64,000 nt of DNA from assembly GCA_036562185.1 (NCBI GenBank), contig DATCKN010000040.1, positions 1-64,000 on the forward strand, given 5' to 3'. Shown piece after piece: positions 24,584 to 34,055 of the stretch (position 1 is the first letter of the stretch; every line of letters begins with the position of its first letter). A program made the position numbers and the translations under genes. The notes below the pieces were generated by a model. It made no database searches, was not told the origin of the DNA, and saw nothing but the letters and a program-made list of their open reading frames with translations. The DNA is from Thermoclostridium sp036562185 (GTDB lineage Bacteria > Bacillota > Clostridia > DSM-8532).

Positions 24584-25441
24584 ATGGAAGAAATTCTGTT
24601 TAACGGCAAATTCAAGGGATTCAGAACTGAGAGAATCAGACGCGACAAGTACTATTCCATGTCCATTAATCATTTTCACAGTTATTATGAAATTTATTAT
24701 CTTTTATCAGGTCAAAGGTATTACTTTATAGGAAGCAGAAATTACTATGTTAAAAAGGGAGATCTGGTCATTGTGGATTCGAACCAGATTCACAGAACCA
24801 GTAACTTTGGTGATGCGGGACATGAAAGAATATTGCTTGAATTTGATCCGTCGCTGCTTGAACACATAAACCTGTTTATTAAAGAAGGGTTTATCGAAAC
24901 TAATGTTTTCAGAAATTCAGGCGTATTAAATCTTGATAAGGAAGAGCAAGTAAAAATTGAAGCATTGCTGAATAATATTATCGATGAAATGAAAAATCAA
25001 AAAAGCGGATATAAAGGAATGGTGATTGCCAAATTAATTGAATTGTTCACCTTCATCATCAGAAAAATGGAAAACACCGAGTATTCAAACTCCTTCAATA
25101 AAAGCAGAATCAGAGCAAATCACAAGATAGAAGAAATTGCAGATTTTATATCTTCCCATTATTCCGAAAACATCAGCATTGAAGATTTATCCGAAAAATT
25201 CTATATGAGCAAATACCACCTGTGCCGTACCTTTAAAAAATACACAGGCTTCACCATAAATGAATATATTAACATCAACAGAATAATGCAGGCAAAAAAA
25301 CTCCTGACCGACAGCAATATAAGCATTTCTAAAATCGCTGAGCAAACAGGTTATCAAAGCTTAACCAATTTTGGAAAGGTATTTAAGCAATATATGGGTA
25401 AACGACCGACGGATTTCCGCAAGGCATACAGGATCAGGTAA
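24584..25441 (+). CDS. AraC-family transcriptional regulator with cupin domain, locus C
   Basis: A 285-residue cytosolic AraC/XylS regulator. The N-terminal cupin sugar-sensing domain (about 15-110) includes HFHSYYEIYYLLSGQRYYFI and the GDLVIVDSNQIHRT strand. The C-terminal double helix-turn-helix (about 190-285) includes FYMSKYHLCRTFKKYTGFTI and NISISKIAEQTGYQSLTNFG. I place the start at the ATG at 24584 behind CAGGGAGC; the open frame extends 144 bases upstream with no binding site and non-conserved sequence. It is divergent from SBP-C and so probably regulates operon C in response to its sugar. Confidence 0.9.
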   Translation: MEEILFNGKFKGFRTERIRRDKYYSMSINHFHSYYEIYYLLSGQRYYFIGSRNYYVKKGDLVIVDSNQIHRTSNFGDAGHERILLEFDPSLLEHINLFIKEGFIETNVFRNSGVLNLDKEEQVKIEALLNNIIDEMKNQKSGYKGMVIAKLIELFTFIIRKMENTEYSNSFNKSRIRANHKIEEIADFISSHYSENISIEDLSEKFYMSKYHLCRTFKKYTGFTINEYININRIMQAKKLLTDSNISISKIAEQTGYQSLTNFGKVFKQYMGKRPTDFRKAYRIR

Positions 25442-25447
25442 ACAGCG

Positions 25448-26974
25448 TTACTCAAAATACCTGGCAGTAAATTCTTCTATTGCGGCATTTCCACCTGCTT
25501 TTTTCCATTCTTCTATTGCTTTTTCCCATCCGGCTTCGTCAATTTCCCCCATGATAAACTTGAATTGCGCGTCACTTATAATTTTGAGCAAAGTAGTATA
25601 ATTCGAACTGTATGAATTTGAAGACAATGTTGCAGTTACATCAAATATCATGCCGTCATTACTGAAAGTTCTTCTGGCCATATTAAGCCTGATTGAAATA
25701 TCGTCATCGGCAATAATATATGCTTTCATCCCGCTTGTTCCCAATTGTCCGATGGGACTTACTTCCCTGTTGAAAACATCAGGATCTTTAGCTTTTGCGT
25801 ATTTGCCGTCAATCAAATCGAAATGTATTCCGGGCACTCCGTTATTTATAAGGATCTGCCCTTTCTCGCTGTGAATAATGTTAAACACGCCAAGTAAATC
25901 ATTCAGCCGTTCTTCGGTGGTTACCGACTTCTTTGGGAAAGCAAATCCTCCCGATATACCTGTTTCGGCAGCTATTTTTTCGTTCCCGTGGGAATCTTTA
26001 AGAAATGCAAAATCGTAAATGTCCTCCCTCTTTATTGAACTGTCTTCATTCTGTTTTGCTTTCAAAACAGGGTCTGAAAGGCCCGGTAATCTATATGCAA
26101 GCCATAATCCGGTCTTTTCCTTGTCCACCAGGTCAGGTACTATCTGAGTTGTTTTCGTTATTGTAAAATCCGGGCTTATCAGGTTTTCCCGGTACATTTT
26201 CCGTAACCATTTCATGGTTTGCAGGTATTCATCGGTCATAAAAGACGGTATTATCTTATTGTCTTTTATTCCCCACCTGTTGAAGCCGCCAAAAGCCACA
26301 ACGAGAGCATCAAAGCAGTCAATTTCATTATTCACGGTCCCCAATGCAAAGCCTATCGTATCTTTCTCTGAATTTCCGTCAAAATCCCCTTCTGCAAAAG
26401 CTTTAGCCATGTTGTAAATACCTTCTATTGTATCCGGAGGGTTAAGCCCTGCTTTTTTAGCCCAGTCCGCCCTGTAGACCACCATCTTCCTTTTCAGTTC
26501 CCTTTCACGGGGTATAATATAAAGTTTTCCGTCAACAGATGCATTTTTCAACAGTATGGGATTTATATCGCTCAGTTCCGAGAAATTCCGTATTCTGTCG
26601 GTCAATTCCCAGAACATTCCGGCATTGGCCGCATATAAAAAAGTAGAGTTTTTCACATCGGGTACTAATACCACATCGGGCATGGAGTTTGAAGCCATTA
26701 ATACATTAAACTTATCGTTGTAGGAAACCATTGGCGTCCACTCTATTATAATATTCGCATTGGCTAATTTATTAAGTTCCTGTATAACTAAATTTTGCTC
26801 TGACGGAATTTCTTCTGCATAGCCTAAAACAATCTTCATTTCAACAGGTTTATTTTCTTTCAGGGAGCTTGTGTCAACGGGGTGTTTTACTTTACATCCC
26901 GACAGCGAAACAACTATAAAGACCGCTATAAAAATCATGCAAAATATTGCTTTTATAGATCTGTCAATAGACAT
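25448..26974 (-). CDS. Orphan solute-binding lipoprotein (paralogue of SBP-D)
   Basis: A 508-residue YtcQ/LplA-like lipoprotein with signal peptide lipobox LSGC (Cys at about 28). The start is taken at 26974, five bases after GAGGGGG; an ATG 15 bases upstream overlaps that site. The middle part mirrors SBP-D: FDGNSEKDTIGF and FGGFNRWGI here against PDKNGQNDTYGM and FGAPNRWDV there. It has no permease genes of its own and lies downstream of operon D past a terminator. It ends only six bases from the convergent AraC-C gene. It may feed importer D with a second ligand or act as a sensor. Confidence 0.9.
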   Translation of the reverse strand: MSIDRSIKAIFCMIFIAVFIVVSLSGCKVKHPVDTSSLKENKPVEMKIVLGYAEEIPSEQNLVIQELNKLANANIIIEWTPMVSYNDKFNVLMASNSMPDVVLVPDVKNSTFLYAANAGMFWELTDRIRNFSELSDINPILLKNASVDGKLYIIPRERELKRKMVVYRADWAKKAGLNPPDTIEGIYNMAKAFAEGDFDGNSEKDTIGFALGTVNNEIDCFDALVVAFGGFNRWGIKDNKIIPSFMTDEYLQTMKWLRKMYRENLISPDFTITKTTQIVPDLVDKEKTGLWLAYRLPGLSDPVLKAKQNEDSSIKREDIYDFAFLKDSHGNEKIAAETGISGGFAFPKKSVTTEERLNDLLGVFNIIHSEKGQILINNGVPGIHFDLIDGKYAKAKDPDVFNREVSPIGQLGTSGMKAYIIADDDISIRLNMARRTFSNDGMIFDVTATLSSNSYSSNYTTLLKIISDAQFKFIMGEIDEAGWEKAIEEWKKAGGNAAIEEFTARYFE

Positions 26975-27324
26975 ATGGCCCCCTCGCAATATTTATTCAC
27001 TGCTAACTCTGATAAGCAATAATACCTGTTATTCAGAATATATTAAACTATATGCTGAACAACAGCAAGAAACTATACCTGGAAGTTTAACCGTATTACT
27101 CGTACAGTTCTATTATAACAATTCATATGCAAAAAACAACCTTATGCAGGATATACGGCTGCACCCGGTTATTGCATGCAGCATGCCTGCTGTAAGGAAG
27201 ATGCTGCAAACTATGCCAATAAAAGAAATTAATATAACTTGTTGATAAAAAAGCTTTGGCAGCTGTAAAATTCGGGGTGGAACAGCTGCCAAAGCATCTT
27301 TTCAGTTCAACCTGCCAATTTATA
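26975..27324. other. Intergenic region between SBP-D and orphan SBP
   Basis: This 350-base AT-rich stretch contains the operon D terminator at 27245-27295. Beyond a GCATGC-repeat patch near 27175, I see no further gene or clear promoter hexamers for the orphan SBP. Confidence 0.4.
27245..27295 (-). terminator. Rho-independent terminator of operon D
   Basis: GCTTTGGCAGCTGT / ACAGCTGCCAAAGC, a 14-base-pair perfect stem with a 15-base loop. On the minus strand it is followed by a run of six T residues, 30 bases after the SBP-D stop. Confidence 0.9.
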
Positions 27325-28860
27325 TTATTTACCTGCTGCTTTATATGCTGCAGCGTATTCTTCGCAAATCTGCTTACCGCCCTGGGCATACCAATCCGCA
27401 ACAACAGCCTTGAATCCGGCTTCATCAAGCTGTCCGGCAATGAACTGGTTCCTTGCGTCATTTATCATCTGATCCAGCTGAGCGCCTTTCTGGGCGTATG
27501 TATCAGAAGTCAGCGGCTCTGCCGGATTGGCAATACAATAAGGAATGTTTTCAAGTATAACTTCTTCACGGCGTTTTTGAACGGGTCTCATTTCTTCCAT
27601 CAACAGTAACCCGTCTACAACATTGGTCATGAACTGGTTAAATCCTTCCATTGGATCCTGTCCGAATACTCTTCTCTTTACTTCTCCATTTTCATTCAGA
27701 TCGTAGTGGACGCCTTCCACACCGAAGTTAAGAATATTCTGGCCTTCCTTTGTATTGCATATGTCGAGGAAGTTCAGCGCATCTCTCATGTCTTCAACCT
27801 TAGGAGCGCCATCCTTGCTGATTGCCACAAAACCAGAATGTCCGGAAGTAGGCAGTATTCTTCTTCCTTTGGGACCTTCAGGCATGGTCATTACCCATAC
27901 AATGTCGTCAGGCATATTCATCTGTTCAATGAAGTTCTTCTGGAAGCGCCATGCCTGGTCACTAACGTCAATATGGACACCCGATTTGCTGTTCTGGAAA
28001 TCTCTTGTCCAGTCGGATGTTTCAAGTGCTGCATAGTCCTTGTTAATTAAGCCTTCTTCATACAGCTTCCTCATGTATCTCATGGATTCCATATACTCTT
28101 CGGTATCAAAGTATGGTATAAATGAACCGTCAGCAGCAACATCCCACCTGTTTGGCGCACCAAAGGCCACAGCTATCTGATCGAGCGGTCCAAAATATTT
28201 ACACCATGTCATACCATATGTGTCATTTTGTCCGTTCTTGTCCGGATCGTTATAAGTGAATGCTTTCAGTACATTATAAAGGTCATCCATGGTTTTTGGT
28301 TCTTCAAGCCCTACATTTTGCAGCCAGTCTTTTCTGTAGGATATACCGTTTCTCCCGAGAGGCCTTGCCCTGTAAATGCCATAAATTCTGCCATCAATTG
28401 AAATGTTGTTCATAACGATTTCATTTGCTTTAGCAAGATTAGGATAGTTCTTATATTCATCAGTAATATCCCAGAAAGCTCCTGCACGGCAGTAGCTGAT
28501 AACACTGGCTGTTTTACCGGTTATTGCTACCAGCGCGGGAAGATTACCGGCAGCCATTCTTGTGTTCAGCTGGTCTTCATAAGCTGAGTTCAAAAGGAAT
28601 TCAAGCTTGATGTCATATCCGGTAAGTTCTTCCAGGGCTAAAACAGCCGGTTCGTTATCTGCAATAGGGGTTCCTGTGAAGGTTATGGCCAGAATGCCAA
28701 TCTCTTTTTTCTTTTCCGGCGCTTTAGTTGGTTGAGTTGTTGTATCCCCCTGTGCAGGCTGTGTCGGTGTAGTGTTTGAGCCGTTTGATGCAGGACCCGA
28801 ACATGCTGATAATGCAAAAACAACGGCTAACACAATACATATGATGCTTATTTTTTTCAT
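27325..28860 (-). CDS. Sugar ABC transporter solute-binding lipoprotein, locus D
   Basis: A 511-residue extracellular lipoprotein. The signal peptide has lipobox LSAC (Cys at about 20), followed by a Thr/Pro/Gln-rich linker. The mature domain is of the YtcQ/LplA type, with an Asp/Asn-rich loop (NDPDKNGQNDTYG) and the C-terminal FIAGQLDEAGFKAVVADWYAQGG segment shared with the orphan SBP. I use the ATG at 28860, nine bases after GAAAGGG, rather than an in-frame TTG nine bases upstream. It is the last gene of lplB-ytcP-SBP, between an upstream stem-loop and a strong terminator, so its message could be stabilised on both sides. Confidence 0.93.
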   Translation of the reverse strand: MKKISIICIVLAVVFALSACSGPASNGSNTTPTQPAQGDTTTQPTKAPEKKKEIGILAITFTGTPIADNEPAVLALEELTGYDIKLEFLLNSAYEDQLNTRMAAGNLPALVAITGKTASVISYCRAGAFWDITDEYKNYPNLAKANEIVMNNISIDGRIYGIYRARPLGRNGISYRKDWLQNVGLEEPKTMDDLYNVLKAFTYNDPDKNGQNDTYGMTWCKYFGPLDQIAVAFGAPNRWDVAADGSFIPYFDTEEYMESMRYMRKLYEEGLINKDYAALETSDWTRDFQNSKSGVHIDVSDQAWRFQKNFIEQMNMPDDIVWVMTMPEGPKGRRILPTSGHSGFVAISKDGAPKVEDMRDALNFLDICNTKEGQNILNFGVEGVHYDLNENGEVKRRVFGQDPMEGFNQFMTNVVDGLLLMEEMRPVQKRREEVILENIPYCIANPAEPLTSDTYAQKGAQLDQMINDARNQFIAGQLDEAGFKAVVADWYAQGGKQICEEYAAAYKAAGK

Positions 28861-28899
28861 TTTCTTCAACCCTTTCTTTTCTTTAATTATTTTTATTTA

Positions 28900-28923
28900 C
28901 AGTGCTGTTTTCAGGCAGCACTG
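28900..28923 (-). other. Intercistronic stem-loop before SBP-D
   Basis: CAGTGCTG / CAGCACTG, eight base pairs with an 8-base loop, in the 75-base gap between ytcP-D and SBP-D. Confidence 0.6.
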
Positions 28924-28935
28924 GTATTTACGTCA

Positions 28936-29814
28936 TTAACCCTTAATCGCGCCAATCATGATGCCTTTCACAAAATGCTTCTGCAAAAATGGATATACAA
29001 GCAGGATTGGAACTGTTCCAAAAACAATAACCGCATTCTTTGAACCTTCCAACGGCGGCTGTGTATATGCCTGGTCAAAAACTGCTCCGTCCACGTTTCC
29101 GGCCGCCATAAGCACAATCTGCCTTAACACAAGCTGTAACGGCCATTTTTTGTTGTCAGTCATATACAGAAGCGCACCTCTGTAATCATTCCAGTAACCA
29201 ACTGCATAGAACAGCGTGAATGTTGCTATAACAGGCATTGAAAGCGGAAGTACAATCTTTACAAATGTCCCGAGCGCACTGCATCCGTCAACCCTGGCTG
29301 AATCCTCCAGTTCCTGCGGGAGCTCCTGAAAGAAGTTTTTAACGACAAGCAGATTCCACGTACTGATGGCCCCTGGTAAAATCAAAGCCCAATATTTGTT
29401 TATAAAGCCCATGCTTTTAATTACCAGGAACGTTGGTATCATGCCTCCGCCAAAAACCAGTGTAAATGATATTAACGTAAGCAAAACATTTCTTCCTACC
29501 AGGTTTTTCTTTGACAGAGGATATGCCAGAGTAAGGGTAAAGAACATTGCCGTTGCAGCACCCGCAACAGTAATAAATACTGAAATCAGAAAGGCTCTTG
29601 GAAGAGTAGGCGATGAAAAAATATATTTATATGCAGTTAACTGGACATTTCTTGGTATGATGTAAAAAGGCCTTTCCAGTATTTCTTTTTCTGAAGAAAA
29701 AGAACACGCCAGAACATATAAAAACGGAAGTATGGTTGTGCATGCAAAGAGTCCTAAAAACAAGTAGTTAAAAGTATCAAAAATTCTTGATCCCAACGAT
29801 CTTTTAATTTTCAT
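28936..29814 (-). CDS. Carbohydrate ABC transporter permease, YtcP class, locus D
   Basis: A 292-residue membrane permease. The EAA loop is DSARVDGCSALGTFVKI and the tail QKHFVKGIMIGAIKG is typical of YtcP. I choose the ATG at 29814, with AGGTGATAGGA directly before it, over an in-frame ATG 15 bases upstream. It sits 70 bases after lplB-D and ahead of the stem-loop and SBP-D. It forms the channel with LplB-D. Confidence 0.92.
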   Translation of the reverse strand: MKIKRSLGSRIFDTFNYLFLGLFACTTILPFLYVLACSFSSEKEILERPFYIIPRNVQLTAYKYIFSSPTLPRAFLISVFITVAGAATAMFFTLTLAYPLSKKNLVGRNVLLTLISFTLVFGGGMIPTFLVIKSMGFINKYWALILPGAISTWNLLVVKNFFQELPQELEDSARVDGCSALGTFVKIVLPLSMPVIATFTLFYAVGYWNDYRGALLYMTDNKKWPLQLVLRQIVLMAAGNVDGAVFDQAYTQPPLEGSKNAVIVFGTVPILLVYPFLQKHFVKGIMIGAIKG

Positions 29815-29884
29815 TCCTATCACCTGCAAATGCTTAATTATGTTCTTTCTATTTCAAAGCTCTGCTGTTCCGCTAAATTCCACA

Positions 29885-30844
29885 TCAGAAGAGACCTGAC
29901 TCTCCGGCTTTTCTGGCAAGCCAGTTGGATGAATATATAAGGATAATACCAATGATACCTTTAAACAGGCCGACAGCAGTTGAATAGCTGAATGCGCCCC
30001 TGGTTATTCCAATCGTATATACATAAACATCAAACACTTCAGATACTTTTCTGTTTAATGAATTACTCATGAGGAATATCTGATCAAATCCATTATCAAG
30101 GATATGTCCCAGTCTCAGTATCAGCAACGTCACTACGGTACTTTTGATAGACGGCAGGGTAATATACCATAATTGCTTAAACCTGTTGGCACCGTCTATA
30201 ATAGCAGCTTCGTATAATTGCGGATCTACACCCGATAACGCCGCTAAGTATATAATCGTTCCAAAACCTGTCTCTTTCCAGATTGTCTGACCAATAATCA
30301 TTGCCCTGAATGTTTTTTCACTGGTCAGAAATGCTATGCCTTCCTTCCCCATCTGAAGCAGGTATCTGTTTATTACACCCTGGGAATTAAATAAAGTATA
30401 TGTAAGGCTTGCGATTATAACCCACGATATAAAATGAGGTATATAAACAAGCGTCTGGATTGTTCTTTTATACCACTCTTTCCGCACTTCATTAAGCATC
30501 AGTGCCATTATTACCGGTGCAGGGAACCCGAAAACCAAATTGTAAAGCGAAATTAATAGGGTATTTGATAAAAGCCGTGTAAAATCGGGATTTGAAAAAA
30601 AGTCTGCAAAATGTTTAAATCCAACCCATGGACTCTTCAGAAACCCAAGATAAGCATTATAATCCTTGAATGCGATTAATATTCCCCACATAGGCAGATA
30701 TTTAAATATAATATAATGTAACAGTCCGGGAATCAGTAATATGTACAGCCAGAGATCCTTCCGTATTATTGCTAATTTCTGTTTTCCTGTTGCCTTTTTT
30801 GCCACCGTTCTTTTCCCGGCAATTTGAATTGACGTTCCGTTCAA
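29885..30844 (-). CDS. Sugar ABC transporter permease, LplB class, locus D
   Basis: A 319-residue LplB-type permease. The N-terminus is long and basic (KRTVAKKATGKQK) before LYILLIPGLLHYIIFKYLPMWG. The EAA loop is EAAIIDGANRFKQLWYI. The likely start is a TTG at 30844 behind a good GGAGGAGA site, an uncommon choice that may lower translation. It is the first gene of operon D and lies 315 bases downstream of the membrane AraC-D gene on the same strand. Confidence 0.92.
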   Translation of the reverse strand: MNGTSIQIAGKRTVAKKATGKQKLAIIRKDLWLYILLIPGLLHYIIFKYLPMWGILIAFKDYNAYLGFLKSPWVGFKHFADFFSNPDFTRLLSNTLLISLYNLVFGFPAPVIMALMLNEVRKEWYKRTIQTLVYIPHFISWVIIASLTYTLFNSQGVINRYLLQMGKEGIAFLTSEKTFRAMIIGQTIWKETGFGTIIYLAALSGVDPQLYEAAIIDGANRFKQLWYITLPSIKSTVVTLLILRLGHILDNGFDQIFLMSNSLNRKVSEVFDVYVYTIGITRGAFSYSTAVGLFKGIIGIILIYSSNWLARKAGESGLF

Positions 30845-31159
30845 AACAAATCTCCTCCTAATTTAAAATCATATCTCAGTATCCAAAATGACATGAAATA
30901 TTTCTAAAAATATATTAAAACTACACTAATATTCTATAGGTGTACCAAATTTGATTCCATAGTCATAATAGACACTAAATTCTCAGCTGTGAAAGTTCAG
31001 TGTCTCAAAGCTTTGATATGACTGCATTTTATCCATTATAAGCTGTGCGGAAAATGAAAATTGAAATGAATAGTCATTTTAGCTACAAAGGGTATGTAAT
31101 CAGGAAAATTACCCAATTAAGGCAAATTTGAAATATTTTACTTATTTATTTACAATACC
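30845..31159. other. Leader region of operon D
   Basis: AT-rich 315 bases without a gene, between AraC-D and lplB-D. On the minus strand an inverted repeat (30970-31005) begins AGACACTGAA and closes with TTTAGTGTCT. It forms a 10-base-pair stem with one G-U pair and a 16-base loop. It could be the terminator of AraC-D, although no T-run follows, or part of the operon D leader. Confidence 0.45.
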
Positions 31160-33451
31160 TTAATAAGTTCTATTTAACCTCCTGTACTTTCCCGGAGTCA
31201 TTCCTGTATACTTCTTAAAAAACCTGATAAAGTTTTCGGTATTTTTATATTTCAGTTTTTCTGCAATATCTGATATCAGCATGTCTGTTTCAACCAGCCA
31301 TTTTTTAGCCATATCAATTCTGTATTGTGCAAGGTATTCACTGAAAACGATACCCGATTCATTCTTCAGTATTCTTCTTATGTAGCTGGGATGATAATTC
31401 AGCCTGGCAGCACAGTCTTCCAGAGTCAGTTCTGTATGGAATTCTTCGTGTATGATGTTCAGAACCTGATCCACAATTTTTTTGTATTGCTTTTTTTCAG
31501 AAAGTTCAATGTTTTCTATAATGGGTTTGATTATGTCGGCGGAAAACCATTTTTCAATTTCTCTTACGGTTTTAAGCCTGAAGAACTGCTCATAAACAGA
31601 TATACCGTCTTTAACAATTACATCATAGGACTGGCCGTAATCCTTCAGAATCTGTAACAGGTCGGTCAGCAGCCGAACAAGTAATGCCTGGTACTCATTT
31701 ATTGATGCTTCAACCATGAATACCCTGCTGATAAACTGGTGCAATAACTCATCTGCTTTTTCGTACGAACATGTTTTAACCGCATCCAGCAATTCTTCTT
31801 CAAGCTTTTCAGGGAACACAGGTTTTAAACCGCTTAAATTCTGTATATCATGATAAAATATAATTGCTCCGTAACCAAGGCTGATCTGATGTTTCAATGC
31901 TTCAATACATTCATAGTATCCCTTGTTAACATCACTGTAACTTGAAATTGGTTCACTGATCCCTATACTTACTGAGATATCAAGTGTTTTTTTGACCGTA
32001 CTCTGAATTTTTTCGGTTGCTGAAAACGCGATCTCTTTCATAGCGTCAATCTGGTTGCTTACTTTTATTATTGTAACCTGATGCTCCTCAACAACTATGG
32101 GCTTTAATACAATAATTTCCTCAAGGATTTCCCCAACAACATTGTTTATTGCAAAAAGCATCAGATCCTTATCTTCCTTTTGATATATAGTACCTTCAAA
32201 AGTATCAATTCTTGTAACCAGAACACATACCGGTTCTGTTAAAACAGGAAAACCATATAATTTTAGCCTTGAGTCGATTACATCCTTATCAAATCCATGA
32301 AGTATCAGTTGCAGGATAAAATACTCTTTTAGCTGTTCTGACTGGATGGACAACTTATTATTTAGCCTGGAATTGTCCTTCAGTAAAAAGTTTATACGCT
32401 CTTCAATAAGGCTGAATTCATCGTGATTTTTGGACGACTCTTTCCGAACCGGCACTACTTTTAAAACCATATTGTAAAGTTTCTGAATAGGCCTGTAAAG
32501 CCTGTTTGAGATTATAAATGCTGCCACATTTACTATTATAATTACCGTAATACATGCAACAAACGTAAACCATGCAATAGCTCTTGAATCTTTCGATATA
32601 TCCGCTATTGATGTTACCGATAAATATATCCAGTTATTATACGAGGATTTCAGATAATTTATGCTGTAATCCACATTGTTTATTTTAATATTGAATTTTC
32701 CCCTGTCATCGGACCGGTTCTTTGCTTCCTGGTAATATGTAACCGAATTATAGTTTCTTCCCAGTTCTTCTTTGTCATCATGGGCAATAACAACACCGTT
32801 TTCACTTATTACCATTACCTTTCCCAGGGTTTTATTTTCTGAAATCAGTTTAGCAAACTGGCTGTAAGGTATTTTCATTATGGCTATGCAAGACGGTTCA
32901 TCAGAAAATAACGGCCATTTTTTTACAAGGCAGACGCTGGTTCCTGTATTTTCATCATCTGTATCGTTTACTATGCTTAAGTCATCGATCCAGAAGGAAG
33001 TACCCGGTTTTTTTATCAGTTCATCCAAATAATGTTGGAACTTATAATTTTCAAGCCTGTATATTCCACTGTTATCAATGACCCATTCATTATCAAGGTT
33101 GGCAAAGCAAATATCACTTACTCCTAAACTGTAAGTAGGTAAATTATTGATGGCATCCTCAACATTATTAAAGATTAAGAAATTTCCACCATCCATATCT
33201 GTGTGCAGGCTGGCTTTTACTGCAGGTGTTTCAATAAACTGCGCCATTATGTGATCTGCTGTATACAAAAGCTGTTCAACCGACAGCTGTACCTGAACAA
33301 GGTTTCTCATATTACTTTCATTTACTTTGTCCTGTATTGATTTTGAGCCACTGTAAGTTGAGAAAACACCGACAATAATAGCGGGTATTGTACCGAGAAG
33401 TATACAAATTATTACAAGCCGTATTCTGACCGTCAACACGGATTGGTTCAT
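31160..33451 (-). CDS. Membrane-anchored AraC-family regulator, locus D (YesS-like)
   Basis: A 763-residue transmembrane one-component regulator. The first helix (residues about 10-32, LVIICILLGTIPAIIVGVF) precedes an extracellular Cache-like domain of about 250 residues. The second helix (AWFTFVACITVIIIVNVAAFI) lies near residue 290. A cytosolic linker domain leads to a C-terminal double AraC helix-turn-helix (last 100 residues, with LNYHPSYIRRILKNESGIVF and YTGMTPGKYRRLNR). The ATG follows TGGAGGTAAA. It is encoded directly upstream of importer D on the same strand and presumably activates it on binding an extracellular sugar. Confidence 0.91.
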   Translation of the reverse strand: MNQSVLTVRIRLVIICILLGTIPAIIVGVFSTYSGSKSIQDKVNESNMRNLVQVQLSVEQLLYTADHIMAQFIETPAVKASLHTDMDGGNFLIFNNVEDAINNLPTYSLGVSDICFANLDNEWVIDNSGIYRLENYKFQHYLDELIKKPGTSFWIDDLSIVNDTDDENTGTSVCLVKKWPLFSDEPSCIAIMKIPYSQFAKLISENKTLGKVMVISENGVVIAHDDKEELGRNYNSVTYYQEAKNRSDDRGKFNIKINNVDYSINYLKSSYNNWIYLSVTSIADISKDSRAIAWFTFVACITVIIIVNVAAFIISNRLYRPIQKLYNMVLKVVPVRKESSKNHDEFSLIEERINFLLKDNSRLNNKLSIQSEQLKEYFILQLILHGFDKDVIDSRLKLYGFPVLTEPVCVLVTRIDTFEGTIYQKEDKDLMLFAINNVVGEILEEIIVLKPIVVEEHQVTIIKVSNQIDAMKEIAFSATEKIQSTVKKTLDISVSIGISEPISSYSDVNKGYYECIEALKHQISLGYGAIIFYHDIQNLSGLKPVFPEKLEEELLDAVKTCSYEKADELLHQFISRVFMVEASINEYQALLVRLLTDLLQILKDYGQSYDVIVKDGISVYEQFFRLKTVREIEKWFSADIIKPIIENIELSEKKQYKKIVDQVLNIIHEEFHTELTLEDCAARLNYHPSYIRRILKNESGIVFSEYLAQYRIDMAKKWLVETDMLISDIAEKLKYKNTENFIRFFKKYTGMTPGKYRRLNRTY

Positions 33452-34055
33452 TTTTTACCTCCAGCCGCAATATGTTTAAACGATTAAAACCAATGTATGA
33501 ATCCCCCAAGCAACATAGCACACCGTTCCAACTAGGCAGGGTAATTTAAAAATCACCCCCTGTAATGAATCAAACAGGTTCCTTGCATTTCCAGGAGGTG
33601 AAAACCATTTTCCTCGTTCCAAAATTTATATAACTGTACATGCTATTATATCATATCATTATGATTCATACATTTAAAGTACAAACATGCATTTTTGACC
33701 ATGTTACACGCTTTATCTTCAATATTGAGCCAATAACAGCTTTCTTTTTGCCATAATCTCAAGCCTTTGATATATTAAACCAAAAAACATGGGGAGACAG
33801 GCTGCCAAAAGTCCGGAATCAGGAAGTGATAAGCTGACTTATTATTGAATTGAAATATTTAACTATGAAGTTCAGATAAAATTCAAAAAGCAGTCACTTT
33901 AGAGGCATTGCAACAGAGAAAGGCTTCTTCACAAATAAACTCTGTAATGACATAAAGTACTGCCTATTTCGAAATGAAATTTAACCCGGTGCTTACAATA
34001 TATGAAGAGGCAATATTGTTTTAACCGGTTAAAGGGAGCAGCTTCTTATTTACTG
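33452..34055. other. Long non-coding stretch between AraC-D and importer E
   Basis: 604 bases with no supportable ORF or RNA gene. It must hold the AraC-D promoter (an ATTATA near 33642 is a possible minus-strand -10). Near its left end it contains a CCCAAGC patch, and near its right end the palindrome at 34020. A GGAGGTG at about 33594 is not followed by a start codon in reach. Confidence 0.45.
34020..34033. promoter_or_regulatory. LacI/CcpA-like palindrome downstream of malG-E
   Basis: Perfect 14-base palindrome TTTAACCGGTTAAA, 22 bases past the end of malG-E. It resembles LacI-family operators with a CG centre, but no LacI gene is adjacent. Confidence 0.4.

Noticed and set aside
33580..33615. 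GGAGGTG in the 604-base gap as the ribosome binding site of a small gene
   Set aside because: No ATG, GTG or TTG with an open frame follows at proper distance.
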